Assembly: GCF_051020515.1 (NCBI RefSeq)
Contig: NZ_CP194857.1
Coordinates: 1,550,001-1,614,000, forward strand
From: CALKWS01 sp051020515
Lineage (GTDB): Bacteria; Actinomycetota; Actinomycetes; Actinomycetales; Beutenbergiaceae
Direction: 5' to 3'
DNA length: 64,000 nt
Shown here: piece after piece, positions 9,077 through 18,320 of the stretch
Layout: each line of letters starts with the position of its first letter
How positions within the stretch are numbered: position 1 is the first letter of the stretch
Translations under genes and position numbers: made by a program
Notes under the pieces: model-generated
Database searches by the model: none
Seen by the model: only the letters and a program-made list of their open reading frames with translations
Told to the model about the DNA's origin: nothing

Positions 9077-9297
9077 TGAAGGTCCCCCTCCGGCTCGGCC
9101 TCTACGGGGCCGGTCTCGTGGTGGTCTTCGTGGTGGCGGCCGCGATGGGCAACGTCGTGGTGCCGGAGGAGACCGTGCAGGACTGGGTCCGAACCGTGGA
9201 GGAGATCCGTCACGAGGAACCCGGCCAGCCGGGCACCGGTTCCGGCGACGACGAGAGCACGGAGGCGGACCCCGCCGAGGAGCCCGCCGACCACTGA
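9076..9297 (+). CDS. Small single-pass membrane protein in the copper operon
   Basis: This 73-residue protein has one N-terminal hydrophobic helix (about residues 8-26, LYGAGLVVVFVVAAAMGN) and an acidic, Glu/Asp-rich tail after PEETVQDWVRTV. There are no Cys residues and only two His. I do not recognise a named family with confidence, although small proteins like this occur in actinobacterial copper operons. It is translationally coupled to copZ (TGATG overlap) and lies 41 bp before copA, so a part in copper export or in assembling the ATPase is plausible. The tail is predicted outside or inside the cell depending on orientation, which I cannot settle. Confidence 0.75.
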   Translation: MKVPLRLGLYGAGLVVVFVVAAAMGNVVVPEETVQDWVRTVEEIRHEEPGQPGTGSGDDESTEADPAEEPADH

Positions 9298-9338
9298 GCC
9301 GGTGACGCACCAGCCAGCAGTACGAAGGAGAGGCACCG

Positions 9339-11632
9339 ATGTCCACACCCCGCCCAGCAGCAGGGCGCCGGCAGCGCCGTGGAACTGGCGATCGGCGGGA
9401 TGACCTGTGCCTCGTGTGCCATGCGGGTGGAGAAGAAACTCAACAAACTCGACGGCGTCGAGGCCTCGGTGAACTACGCCACCGAGAAGGCCCGCGTGAC
9501 CCTCGCCGACGGCGTCCGGATCGACACCCTGATCGACGTCGTGGCCCGCACCGGCTACACCGCCACGCTCCCCGAACCGCCACGGACCGCGGCGGACGAG
9601 TCCGAGACCGACGATGAGGTCGATCCCGAGCTGGTCACCCTGCGCCAGCGTCTGATCGGATCGGTGCTGCTGTCGGTGCCGGTGATCGCCATGTCGATGA
9701 TCCCCGCGCTGCAGTTCACGTACTGGCAGTGGGCCTCCCTGGCCCTGACCGCACCGGTGATCGTGTGGGGCGGCTGGCCCTTCCACAAGGCGGCGTGGAC
9801 GAACCTGCGTCACGGTGCCGCCACGATGGACACCCTGGTATCCCTGGGCACCAGCGCGGCGTTCGTGTGGTCGCTGTACGCGCTGTTCCTCGGCACCGCC
9901 GGCGTACCGGGGATGACTCACGCCTTCGAACTGAGCATCGCCCCCACCGACGGCGCCGCGAACATCTACCTCGAGGTGGCCGCCGGGGTGACGATGTTCA
10001 TCCTGCTGGGCCGCTACTTCGAGAAGCGCTCCAAGCGCCGGGCCGGTGCCGCGCTGCGCGCACTGATGGAGATGGGCGCCAAGGACGTGGCAGTCCTGCG
10101 CGGCGGGGTGGAGACCAGGATCCCCAGCGCCGAACTCGCGGTGGGCGATGAGTTCATCGTGCGCCCGGGGGAGAAGATCGCCACCGACGGCGTCATCGTC
10201 TCCGGCACCTCGGCGGTGGACGCCTCGATGCTCACCGGCGAATCGGTGCCGGTGGAGGTGTCAGATGGCGATGCCGTCACCGGGGCCACCGTGAACGCCG
10301 GCGGGCGACTGGTGGTGCGCGCCACGCGCGTGGGCGGCGACACCCAAACTGGCGCAGATGGCCAAGATGGTCGAGGACGCCCAGTCCGGCAAGGCCGAGA
10401 TCCAGCGCCTGGCGGACAGGGTCTCGGGGATCTTCGTCCCGACCGCCATCGCGATCGCAGTGGCGGCCCTGGGCGCCTGGATCGGTGCCGGCTTCCCGCT
10501 CAGCGCCGCCTTCACCGCCGCGGTCGCGGTGCTGATCATCGCCTGCCCGTGCGCGCTCGGACTGGCCACCCCCACCGCGTTGCTGGTGGGCACCGGTCGC
10601 GGCGCCCAGATGGGCATCCTGATCAAGGGCCCGGAGGTGCTGGAGTCCACCCGCAAGTCCGACACCGTGGTGCTGGACAAGACCGGCACGGTCACCACCG
10701 GGACCATGACCCTGACCGGGGTCCACCCCGCTGAGGGTGTGGACCGCTCCGAACTGCTCCGCCTGGCCGGAGCGCTGGAGAACTCCTCCGAGCACCCCGT
10801 CGCCCGGGCCATCGCCACCGGTGCCGCCGATGAGGTGGCCGAATTGCCGCAGGCCCACGACTTCACCAATCTCGAGGGAAGGGGCGTGCGCGGCGTGGTG
10901 GAGGGCCGCACCGTCATCGTCGGCCGCGAGAGCCTGCTGGAAGAGATCTCCCAGGACCTGCCCGCGGGTCTGGCCACGGCCAAGGCCGCCGCCGAATCGC
11001 AGGGCACGACCGCCGTCGTCGTTGCGTGGGACGGCGCTGCCCGGGGCGTGCTGACGGTGGCCGACACGGTCAAGCCCACCAGTGCCGAGGCGATCCGGCA
11101 GTTGCGGGGTCTCGGTCTGACGCCGGTGCTGCTCACCGGTGACAACAAGGCCGTCGCGGAGCAGATCGCCGCCGAGGTGGGTACCGAGACGGTCATCGCC
11201 GAGGTGCTGCCGAAGGAGAAGGTGGACGTGGTGGCCCGCTTGCAGAGCGAGGGCAAGGTGGTCGCGATGGTCGGCGATGGCGTGAACGACGCCGCAGCGC
11301 TGGCCCAGGCCGATCTCGGCCTGGCCATGGGCACCGGCACCGACGCGGCCATCCAGGCCGCCGACATCACCCTGGTCCGTGGGGACCTGCGCAGCGCGGC
11401 CGATGCGATCCGGCTGTCCCGCAGGACGCTGGGCACCATCAAGGGGAACCTGTTCTGGGCCTTCGCCTACAACACCGCCGCGATCCCCCTGGCCGCCTTC
11501 GGCCTGCTCAACCCGATGCTCGCCGGCGCCGCGATGGCCTTCTCCAGCGTGTTCGTGGTGGGCAACAGCCTGCGGCTGCGGTCCTTCGAGTCCCGTGCGT
11601 ACACCCCCGCGCCGAAGGTGACCGCCTCGTAG
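9339..11632 (+). CDS. copA: CopA-type copper-exporting P-type ATPase, two frameshifts
   Basis: This Cu(I) efflux P1B-1 ATPase of about 760 residues starts with one HMA domain (GMTCASCAMRVEKKL). Eight membrane helices follow, with the metal motif CPC in IACPCALGLATPTALL. It has the actuator TGESVPVE, the phosphorylation site DKTGTVTTG, SSEHPVA and GDGVNDAAAL. The ATG at 9339 has AAGGAG upstream, but its frame differs from the HMA frame. Removing one C from the run at 9348-9351 gives MSTPAQQQGAGSAVELAIGG. A second extra base in the AAA at 10346-10348 breaks GGDTQLAQMAKMVEDAQ. Last gene of the copZ operon; it works with CopZ to pump Cu(I) out. Confidence 0.94.
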
Positions 11633-11689
11633 GATCGCTCCTACGTGCTCCACCATGAATCAGGTGCGGGCGGTGATGGAGGTGGCGCA

Positions 11690-13117
11690 ATGACCGACGT
11701 CGAGGCCGGCGCGGCGGCACACGTGCGCACCCTGCTGGTGCTCGGTGCCAGCGGTGACCTGGCCGGCCGGCTCCTGCTGCCGGGCGTGGGGCGCCTCCTC
11801 GCCGGCGGCGGGGCCCCGTACCTGAACCTGGTGGGGGCGGGGGCGGAGGACTGGGATGACACCCGGTGGCGGAACCGGCTGCGCGAGGCGTTCGCGGCCA
11901 CGCCCAGCATCGAGGTCGCGCCCTGGGAGGAGATGGCCGCGCCCACCCTGTCCGATCCCGGTGCGGGAGCCCTGCGCCGGTTGGAGCGCGAGTCGGTCTA
12001 CGTGCGCACCGACGCCGCCAGCCCCGATGACCTGCGCCGCGCCCTGCAGGTGTGCGCCGGCCCGGTGGCCATCTACTTCGCACTCCCACCGGCGGCGACC
12101 GAGCAGGCCTGCCGGGCGCTGGGTGAGATCGGCGTGCCCGAGGGCACCCGGTTGATCATGGAGAAGCCGTTCGGGTCCGACGCGGCGTCGGCCCGGTCGC
12201 TGAACCGGACCGTGCGCGCCCTGGTGCCGGAGGAGCAGATCCACCGGGTCGATCACTTCCTGGGCAAGTCCACCGTGCTGAACATCCTGGGATTCCGGTT
12301 CGCCAACCGGATCTTCGAACCGCTCTGGAGCGCGGCGCACATCGACTCGGTGGACATCGTCTACGACGAGGACCTGGCCCTGGAGGACCGGGCCCGCTAC
12401 TACGACTCCGCCGGTGCGCTGCGGGACATGATCCAGAGCCACCTGCTCCAGGTGCTGGCCCTGATCGCGATGGCCCCGCCCGCCACGATGGGCGAACGCG
12501 ACGTGCGCGACCGCATCGCCGAGGTGCTGCGTGCCACCCGGGCCGGGGACCCCACCAGGCACAGCGTGCGAGCACGCTACGGCGCCGGACGGATCGGGGA
12601 GCGGGACGTGATCGCCTACGCCGATGAACCCGGCGTGGATCCCGGGGCCGGCACCGAGACCCTGGCCGAGGTCACCTGTTTCATCGACAACTGGCGCTGG
12701 AAGGGAGTCCCGTTCCGGCTCCGGTCCGGCAAGGCGCTGGGTGCCACCCGCAAGGAGGCACTGATCACCTTCAAACCGGTCCCGCACCTGCCCACCGGTT
12801 TGCTCGGCACCTCCCAGCCGGCGCGGTTGCGGCTCGGCCTCGGCCCGGAGTGCCTCGACCTGGAACTGGACGTCAACGGCTCCGGTGACCCGTGGGAACT
12901 GGACCGGGTGGTGATGTCCACCGCCTTTGCCACGGGGGAGCTGCCCGCCTACGGGGAAGTGCTCTCCGGAGTACTGGAGGGGGACCCGCTGTTGTCGGTA
13001 CGCGGTGACGTGGTGGAGCAGTGCTGGCGGGTGGTGGAGCCGGTACTGGCCGCCTGGGCCGCCGGCACGGTTCCGCTGCAGACCTACCCCGCCGGGAGCG
13101 CGGGCCCCGTCCGATGA
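11690..13117 (+). CDS. zwf: Glucose-6-phosphate dehydrogenase
   Basis: This 475-residue protein of the glucose-6-phosphate dehydrogenase family converts glucose 6-phosphate to 6-phosphogluconolactone, reducing NADP or NAD, the first step of the oxidative pentose-phosphate pathway. The nucleotide site is GASGDLAGRLLLPG near residue 20. The active-site signature is RVDHFLGK with its catalytic His, and EKPFG is also present. I chose ATG 11690, which has GGAGGT seven bases upstream, over the longer GTG start at 11645. It converges with the transglutaminase gene 12 bp downstream. It is not next to tal, opcA or tkt as in many actinobacteria, so a second zwf may exist in that cluster. Confidence 0.9.
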   Translation: MTDVEAGAAAHVRTLLVLGASGDLAGRLLLPGVGRLLAGGGAPYLNLVGAGAEDWDDTRWRNRLREAFAATPSIEVAPWEEMAAPTLSDPGAGALRRLERESVYVRTDAASPDDLRRALQVCAGPVAIYFALPPAATEQACRALGEIGVPEGTRLIMEKPFGSDAASARSLNRTVRALVPEEQIHRVDHFLGKSTVLNILGFRFANRIFEPLWSAAHIDSVDIVYDEDLALEDRARYYDSAGALRDMIQSHLLQVLALIAMAPPATMGERDVRDRIAEVLRATRAGDPTRHSVRARYGAGRIGERDVIAYADEPGVDPGAGTETLAEVTCFIDNWRWKGVPFRLRSGKALGATRKEALITFKPVPHLPTGLLGTSQPARLRLGLGPECLDLELDVNGSGDPWELDRVVMSTAFATGELPAYGEVLSGVLEGDPLLSVRGDVVEQCWRVVEPVLAAWAAGTVPLQTYPAGSAGPVR

Positions 13118-13129
13118 CCACCGGCTGAA

Positions 13130-14122
13130 TCAACCATCCTCGCCCAGCTCCTGGCGGACCTGGGCCACGGTCGCCTCCACCTGATCGGCCTCGATCGGCC
13201 ACAGGTCCACCGCCACCTCCAGGGTGGAGCCGGACCCCTCGGTGAACACGATCCCCCGCAGCGGGGAGACGTCTCCGTAGTCGCGGCCCCAGCCGAGTTG
13301 GACGTAGCGGCTGTCGATGAACTGGTCGTTGGTCGGGTCGATGTGCAACCACCCGCCGCCGGGAAGCCACAGCGCGGCCCAGGCGTGGGAGGCGTCCACG
13401 CCCCGCAACTTCGGCCGGCCCGGGGGCGGTTGGGTCTCGATGTACCCCGAGACGTACCGGGCCGCCAGCCCCATCGCGCGCGCGCACCCGATGAGCAGGT
13501 GGGCGAAGTGCTGGCAGACCCCGACGCGCCGCTTGAGTACCTCCGAGAGCCGGGTGTCCACCCGGGTGGCCCCGGAGACGAAGTCGAAGTCGGTGAAGAT
13601 CCGGTTGCTCAGGTCCGCCACCACATCCACCATGGGGCGCCCCGGGACGAAGGAGGGCGCGGCGTAGGCCCGCACCTCCTCGATCACGTCGATCATCGGG
13701 GACGCGGCGCGCGCCTCGGCGATGGCCAGCGCGGTGGTGGCGCCGCCCACGCTCGGGTGTTCACCGGTGCGGCACACCGCGTCGACGGCGCGGCTGACCT
13801 CCTCCCACGCCACCGCGGGCAGGGAGTCGGGTTCGACCCGGCGCCGTTTGGTGGTGACCACCGAGCGGGCGGTGACCTCCAGGCGCCGGTGCGGCCGGGT
13901 GACGTGGAAGTAGGTGGAGCCGTTCCCGGCGAAGTCGCTGTGCTGTCCGCTGTGGTCGGCGCCGGGATCCACGCTCAGCCCGGCGATGTGCACCTGCTGG
14001 CCGGATCCGGTCCGGGGCAGCAGGATCGCCCGCCCGTAGGAGGAGGTGACGTCGGCCGGGTAGGTGTAGGTGGTGGCGTGGGTGAGCCGGTAGTGGCGCA
14101 CGGACGACTCGGATGTGTTCAT
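13130..14122 (-). CDS. Transglutaminase-like cysteine protease domain protein
   Basis: This 330-residue protein has an N-terminal beta domain typical of bacterial transglutaminase-like proteins (YRLTHATTYTYP at the start) and a transglutaminase core. The Cys-His-Asp triad is Cys in RVGVCQHFAHL, His in DASHAWAALWL and Asp in HIDPTNDQF. In bacteria this class is mostly peptidase- or amidase-like. Its ATG overlaps the TGA of the upstream CP-ATP-grasp/alpha-E gene (ATGA), so the two are co-translated. This pairing is widespread and predicted to make or trim an unknown peptide, but the chemistry is not established. No signal peptide is seen, so it is cytosolic. Confidence 0.87.
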   Translation of the reverse strand: MNTSESSVRHYRLTHATTYTYPADVTSSYGRAILLPRTGSGQQVHIAGLSVDPGADHSGQHSDFAGNGSTYFHVTRPHRRLEVTARSVVTTKRRRVEPDSLPAVAWEEVSRAVDAVCRTGEHPSVGGATTALAIAEARAASPMIDVIEEVRAYAAPSFVPGRPMVDVVADLSNRIFTDFDFVSGATRVDTRLSEVLKRRVGVCQHFAHLLIGCARAMGLAARYVSGYIETQPPPGRPKLRGVDASHAWAALWLPGGGWLHIDPTNDQFIDSRYVQLGWGRDYGDVSPLRGIVFTEGSGSTLEVAVDLWPIEADQVEATVAQVRQELGEDG

Positions 14123-16723
14123 CGCACGCCACCCCCGTTCCCCCAGGCCCAGACCGGGGGCTCGGTGGCCTCGTCCGCACCGGGTACCCGGATGCCCACC
14201 GCGTCCAGCCACTGGCTCGGCACCGGGTGGATGAAGTGCACCCGGGCGATCTCGTTGGCCAGTTCGGCCAACCGCCAGTGCAGGGACTCCAGAAAGCCCG
14301 CCAGGTGGGCGCGGTGACCGTCGTCGTCGGCGTCGGACAGCACCGTCCTCCCCCTCGGCGAGCAGGTCCCGCAGATCCGCCAGTAACTGGTCCCTGGAAC
14401 CGGCGTCCCGTACCGGGGTGGGCACCTGCACGAGCAGCGTGGCGATCGCCTCCACCTGGTAGGCCAGTGCCCGCGGGTTCCGCCGGTCCAACAGCAGCAG
14501 GTCCAGGAAGGTCTCCACCCGGGCGTGCCGCTGGAAGCGGCGCCGGTAGGTGATGGCGGACTCGTGGGCGATCAGCAGCGCCTCCAGCACTCCGGCTTCC
14601 ACCGCGGGGGGCTGCTGGTTCGGCAGGCATGCCCGCAGCGTCATCACCAGGTGCTGGGCGCGTTCGATCCGGCGCCCGATCTCCATCAGCGACCACCCCA
14701 CGTCACGCATCATCGACTCGGCGCTGATCCCGGCCAGCGCGAGCATCCCCTCGGTGACTCGGGAGACGGCCCGGGACAGGTCCACCACGCCGCCTCCTCG
14801 GTGCTGGGCGCGGGCCCGATCCAGCGCGCGGTTCACCGTGGCCAGCGCCTGCCAGGTGTCGGAGGAGAGTTGGTCGCGCACCGCCGTGGCGGCGCGCAGG
14901 ATGCGGTCCACGGCGAAGGCCACCGTGCCCGGTTCCTCCCCGATCAGGACCTGCTGCGGGGTGCCGCCGGCGGTGGTACCGGCCAGGACGCGTTCCAGCA
15001 CGTCCAGGCTGCGTCCGCCCGGGGAGGTCGGGCTGGTGTGGTGGTCGGCCCAGAGGTCGGCGACCACCTGCAGCAGGCGGACCGTGGCCTCGGCGCGTTC
15101 GGCGTAGCGGCCGAACCAGAACAGGTTCTCGGCGGCACCAGCGGAGATGGTGTCGGTCCCACCCTGGCCGGCCCCCTCCGCTGCGGCACCTGTTGCACCC
15201 GCCGGTGCGTCGTCGTCGGCCCTGCCCGGCTCCCAGGGCTCCAGGACCGGCTGCGGTTCGGTGGACAGCACCCACAGGTCCTTGGCGGTGGCACCGGCGG
15301 CGGCACCGCCCGCGGCGGTGTCGTTGGCGAAGACGCTGGGAACCTCGGCGTCCCCGATCTGCGGGCCGCTCACCTGCGCGAGCCCGCCGGACATCACCTG
15401 GTAGCCACCGGGCCGGGCCAGCGCGAAGGTGCGCAGCGTGGTGGGGCGGGCCACCAGCGCACCGGGCCCGGCGGTGGGGGTGGTGGAGGCTCCAACCGGC
15501 TCCTGGCCAACCCACTGGCGCGGCTGGGCGGCGATCACCGCGGACAGGCTCGCGCGCGCGTCGGCCCCCAGCTCCCAGCCGTGGATCGGTGGGGCACCCG
15601 GGGCGGTGTGCCGGATCACCAGGTGGCCCAGGTTGGCGATCACGTGGGAGCACATGGCCCGGTCCCCGCACCAGTAGGTCACGGTGGAGGGCAGCGCCAG
15701 GTCCTCATCGCGCAGCACCCGGCACAGTTGCGGCAGGTAGGCCAGCAGCGCCGGATTCTCCAGCACTCCGCTGCCCAGGGTGTTCACCACGGTCAGGTTG
15801 CCCTCCCGTGCGGTCTGGACCAGGCCGGCAGCGCCGAGACGGGAATCGCCGCGCAGGTCCAACGGGTCGCAGTACTCCGCGTCCACCCGGCGCAGCAGGA
15901 CGTCCACCGGCTCGGCGCCGTGGAGGGAACGCATCCACAACCGGCCCCCGTGTACCTCCAGGTCCTCCCCCTGCACCAACGCCAGCCCCAGCATCGAGGC
16001 CAGGTACCCCTGGTCGAACGCGGTCTCGGAGTAGGGCCCGGGCGTGAGCATCGCGATCCGTGGGGCATCACCGGCAGACGGCGGAGCCACCTCCCGTAGC
16101 GCGGTGGCCAGGGCGTGGAAGAACGGGCCGATCCGCCGGATCCGGGCCTGGCGGTACAACCCGGCCATCACCTGGGCCACCGCCCGCCGGTCGGCCATCG
16201 CGAAACCCAGCCCGGAGGGGGCCTGGGTGCGGTCGGCCAGCACCCGCCAGCCGCCGTCGTCCTCCCGGGCCACATCGGCGGCGTGCAGGAACAACTGGCG
16301 GGGGCCCGGGATGGCGATCCCGTCCACGGCGCGCAGGAATCCGGGGTGGGGCAGGACCAGGTCGGCCGGGATCAGGCCCTCGGTGATCAGCCGGCGGGGC
16401 CCGTAGAGGTCGGTGAGGATCTCATCGAGCAGTTCGGCGCGCTGGCCCAGGGCGGTCTCCACCCCGGCCCACTCCACCTCATCGAGGATCACCGGGAGCG
16501 GATCGAGTTCCCAGGGCGCCTCCTCGGTGTCGCTGCCGTGGCGGACCCACTGGTCGGACAGCATCGTGGAGATCTCCGCCCGGGCGTCCTCGATCTGGTG
16601 CCAGGTGTGCAATTCAGCAAGATCGGCCATCTGGTCCCAGGCGGCCCGGGCGGTGCCGGTGGCGTGCACCATCTCATCCCGGCCCGGTCCGGGCGCGCGA
16701 TAGGAATCGAGCAGGTCACTCAC
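14119..16723 (-). CDS. Circularly permuted ATP-grasp and alpha-E domain fusion, one frameshift
   Basis: A fusion of about 868 residues. The first 470 or so are a circularly permuted ATP-grasp enzyme (old DUF404/DUF407), with YGPRRLITEG, LTPGPYSETAFDQGYLA and NTLGSGVLENPA. The last 300 or so are an alpha-E helical domain (old DUF403), with ENLFWFGRYAERAEATVRL. ATP-grasp enzymes join an acid to an amine using ATP. The Ala/Gly-rich stretch between them is a linker. The start is GTG (complement 16721-16723) after a GGAGGAGAG site. One extra base near 14343 breaks the C-terminus; removing it gives VLSDADDDGHRAHLAGFLES and runs to the TGA at 14119. The product of the pathway is unknown. Confidence 0.83.
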
Positions 16724-16952
16724 TCGCTCGCGCCTCTCCTCCGGTGGGTGCACGAACGCCCCTGGGACGCACGCGCGATGCAGCGCACATCGTATGTCAA
16801 TCGGTGCTTGGGCGCTTGGGTGGGTCCAGGGCACGCGGGCAGGTGCCGGCGTGGCGGGTGTGCCGGCATGGCGTGGGCGCACCCGGCCGGGGATGTGCGG
16901 TCGGCCGGGTGCCGGTGCGGTAGGTCTGCGCGGCTCCGCCCCCGGGCGCGGT

Positions 16953-16958
16953 TAGGGT
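16953..16958 (+). promoter_or_regulatory. -10 box of the M50-like gene (leaderless)
   Basis: TAGGGT ends exactly six bases before the GTG at 16965 and no ribosome site is present, matching the leaderless pattern seen before map, dcd, the aldo/keto reductase and the LuxR regulator. The rest of the divergent gap 16724-16964 shows no other clear element. Confidence 0.5.
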
Positions 16959-16964
16959 GACTGC

Positions 16965-17684
16965 GTGGATGTCCCGTCCTGGTCCCAGATCTCCGAGCGC
17001 ATCGTCCCGGTTCCGGCGAGCCAGGCCGGTCAGGTCGAACCCGAGCACCTGCTGATCAGCGCGGGTATCGCGCTGGCGTTGGTGGCCGTGGGTCCGCTGT
17101 GGCGGATCGTCCGGTTGGCGGTGACGCTGGTGCACGAACTCGGGCATGCTCTGGTGGGCCTGGCGACCGGGCGCACGTTCACCGGCTTCGTCCTCCGGGC
17201 GGACATGTCCGGGCACGCCGTCACCCGGGGTAAACCGCGCGGGGCCGCCCTGGTGGCGACCACCTGGGCCGGCTATCCGGCTCCGGCGATCCTGGGCGCG
17301 CTGCTGGTGTGGACCGCCACGCGGGGGCTGGGGCCACCGGTGCTGACGGCGGTGCTGGTGATCCTGCTGATCTCCTGGGTGCGGGTGCGATCGGTGCTGA
17401 CCGCCCTGGTGATGCTGGCCGTCAGCGCCGGCGCGCTGTGGCTGTGGTGGGCGGGGTCGGTGGTGCTGCAGATGCAGGTGCTGGTGGCCACCGGCCTGCT
17501 GCTGCTGATCGGGGCTTGGCGGCACCTGGGTTCGGTCTGGCGGGGCCGGGATCGCGGCTCGGATCCGGCGGTGCTGGCGCGCCTGACGCCGCTGCCCCGG
17601 GTGGTGTGGTTGCTGACGTTCGCGCTGGTGCTGGCCGCGGCCACCGCCCTGGTGGTGACCGAGGCCCAGCGGCTACTGCTGTGA
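16965..17684 (+). CDS. M50-like membrane protein (peptidase M50B family)
   Basis: This 239-residue polytopic membrane protein has about six hydrophobic segments. The first includes VHELGHALVG near residue 60, an HExxH-type metal site with His-Glu-x-x-His, as in site-2 proteases of the M50 type. A distal Asp ligand of classic M50 enzymes is not obvious, so activity is uncertain; many actinobacterial members of this short M50B group have no known substrate. The GTG start at 16965 sits six bases after a -10 box. Its 3' end overlaps the convergent pyrophosphohydrolase gene by 12 bp. No neighbour suggests a specific substrate. Confidence 0.75.
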   Translation: MDVPSWSQISERIVPVPASQAGQVEPEHLLISAGIALALVAVGPLWRIVRLAVTLVHELGHALVGLATGRTFTGFVLRADMSGHAVTRGKPRGAALVATTWAGYPAPAILGALLVWTATRGLGPPVLTAVLVILLISWVRVRSVLTALVMLAVSAGALWLWWAGSVVLQMQVLVATGLLLLIGAWRHLGSVWRGRDRGSDPAVLARLTPLPRVVWLLTFALVLAAATALVVTEAQRLLL

Positions 17685-18173
17685 ACCCAGCCCGAGCGCA
17701 CCCGCCACGTCCGGCCGGAAGTAGTCCGGGCCCTTGAGCACCTTGCCGTCGGGGCGGTAGATCGGCCGGCCGTCGGAGCCCAGTTTCGACATGTTCGAGG
17801 CCTGCACCTCGGTCAGGACCCGGGCCAGCGGGAGTCCGCACTCCAGCGCCATCCCGTAGATCACGTAGACCAGGTCAGCCAGCGCATCGGCGGCACCGAC
17901 CGTGTCCCGGGTGCCGTCGTCGGCGTCGACCGCGCGGGTGAACGCCTCGGTCACGAAGGTCTCCGCCCGCGGACCGTACACCGCGCCGACCAGCTCGGCG
18001 AATTCCTCCGCGATCAGCGCCATGCGCATGTGCACACGCTCACGATCCACCGACGGTCCGTCCTGGGCGATCGGTAGCCCGCAGGTGCGGTGGAACTGTC
18101 GCACCAGCGCCTCGGGTTCATCACCCGAGTGCAGGGGCGTGGGTCGGTCGGGGTGGCCGGTGTCGGAGCGCAT
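17673..18173 (-). CDS. MazG/phosphoribosyl-ATP pyrophosphohydrolase-like protein
   Basis: This all-alpha NTP pyrophosphohydrolase-like protein of 166 residues belongs to the MazG/HisE (PRA-PH) clan. The core metal-binding helices are recognised from ALIAEEFAELVGAVYG (EExxE) and the later DALADLVYVIYGMALECG (the DxxD-type pair). It has the family tail GDGRPIYRPDGKVLKGP-like segment seen here as GRPIYRPDGKVLKGPDYF. I start at ATG 18173 because upstream codons look non-coding. It is not in a his operon, so it is likely a house-cleaning nucleotide hydrolase rather than HisE. Its coding end overlaps that of the M50-like gene. Confidence 0.82.
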   Translation of the reverse strand: MRSDTGHPDRPTPLHSGDEPEALVRQFHRTCGLPIAQDGPSVDRERVHMRMALIAEEFAELVGAVYGPRAETFVTEAFTRAVDADDGTRDTVGAADALADLVYVIYGMALECGLPLARVLTEVQASNMSKLGSDGRPIYRPDGKVLKGPDYFRPDVAGALGLGSQQ

Positions 18174-18320
18174 CGCCCCGCAGTAGAAGGCCGGGCGGTT
18201 CTGCCGCCCAGGCCGCGCCGGGCCCGGTCCGGTGCCGAACATGCGAGGCCAGGGCGGGGAGCGCCGCAGCGGCCCGGGCAATACGGTGAGGGTAGGTACC
18301 AGTTTCGAAGGAGCTCACCC

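Noticed and set aside
13130..16882. A single 1250-residue protein joining the ATP-grasp part and the transglutaminase part
   Set aside because: The join goes through an Arg-rich nonsense stretch. A one-base correction near 14343 gives the alpha-E end, a TGA and an overlapping ATG for the transglutaminase.
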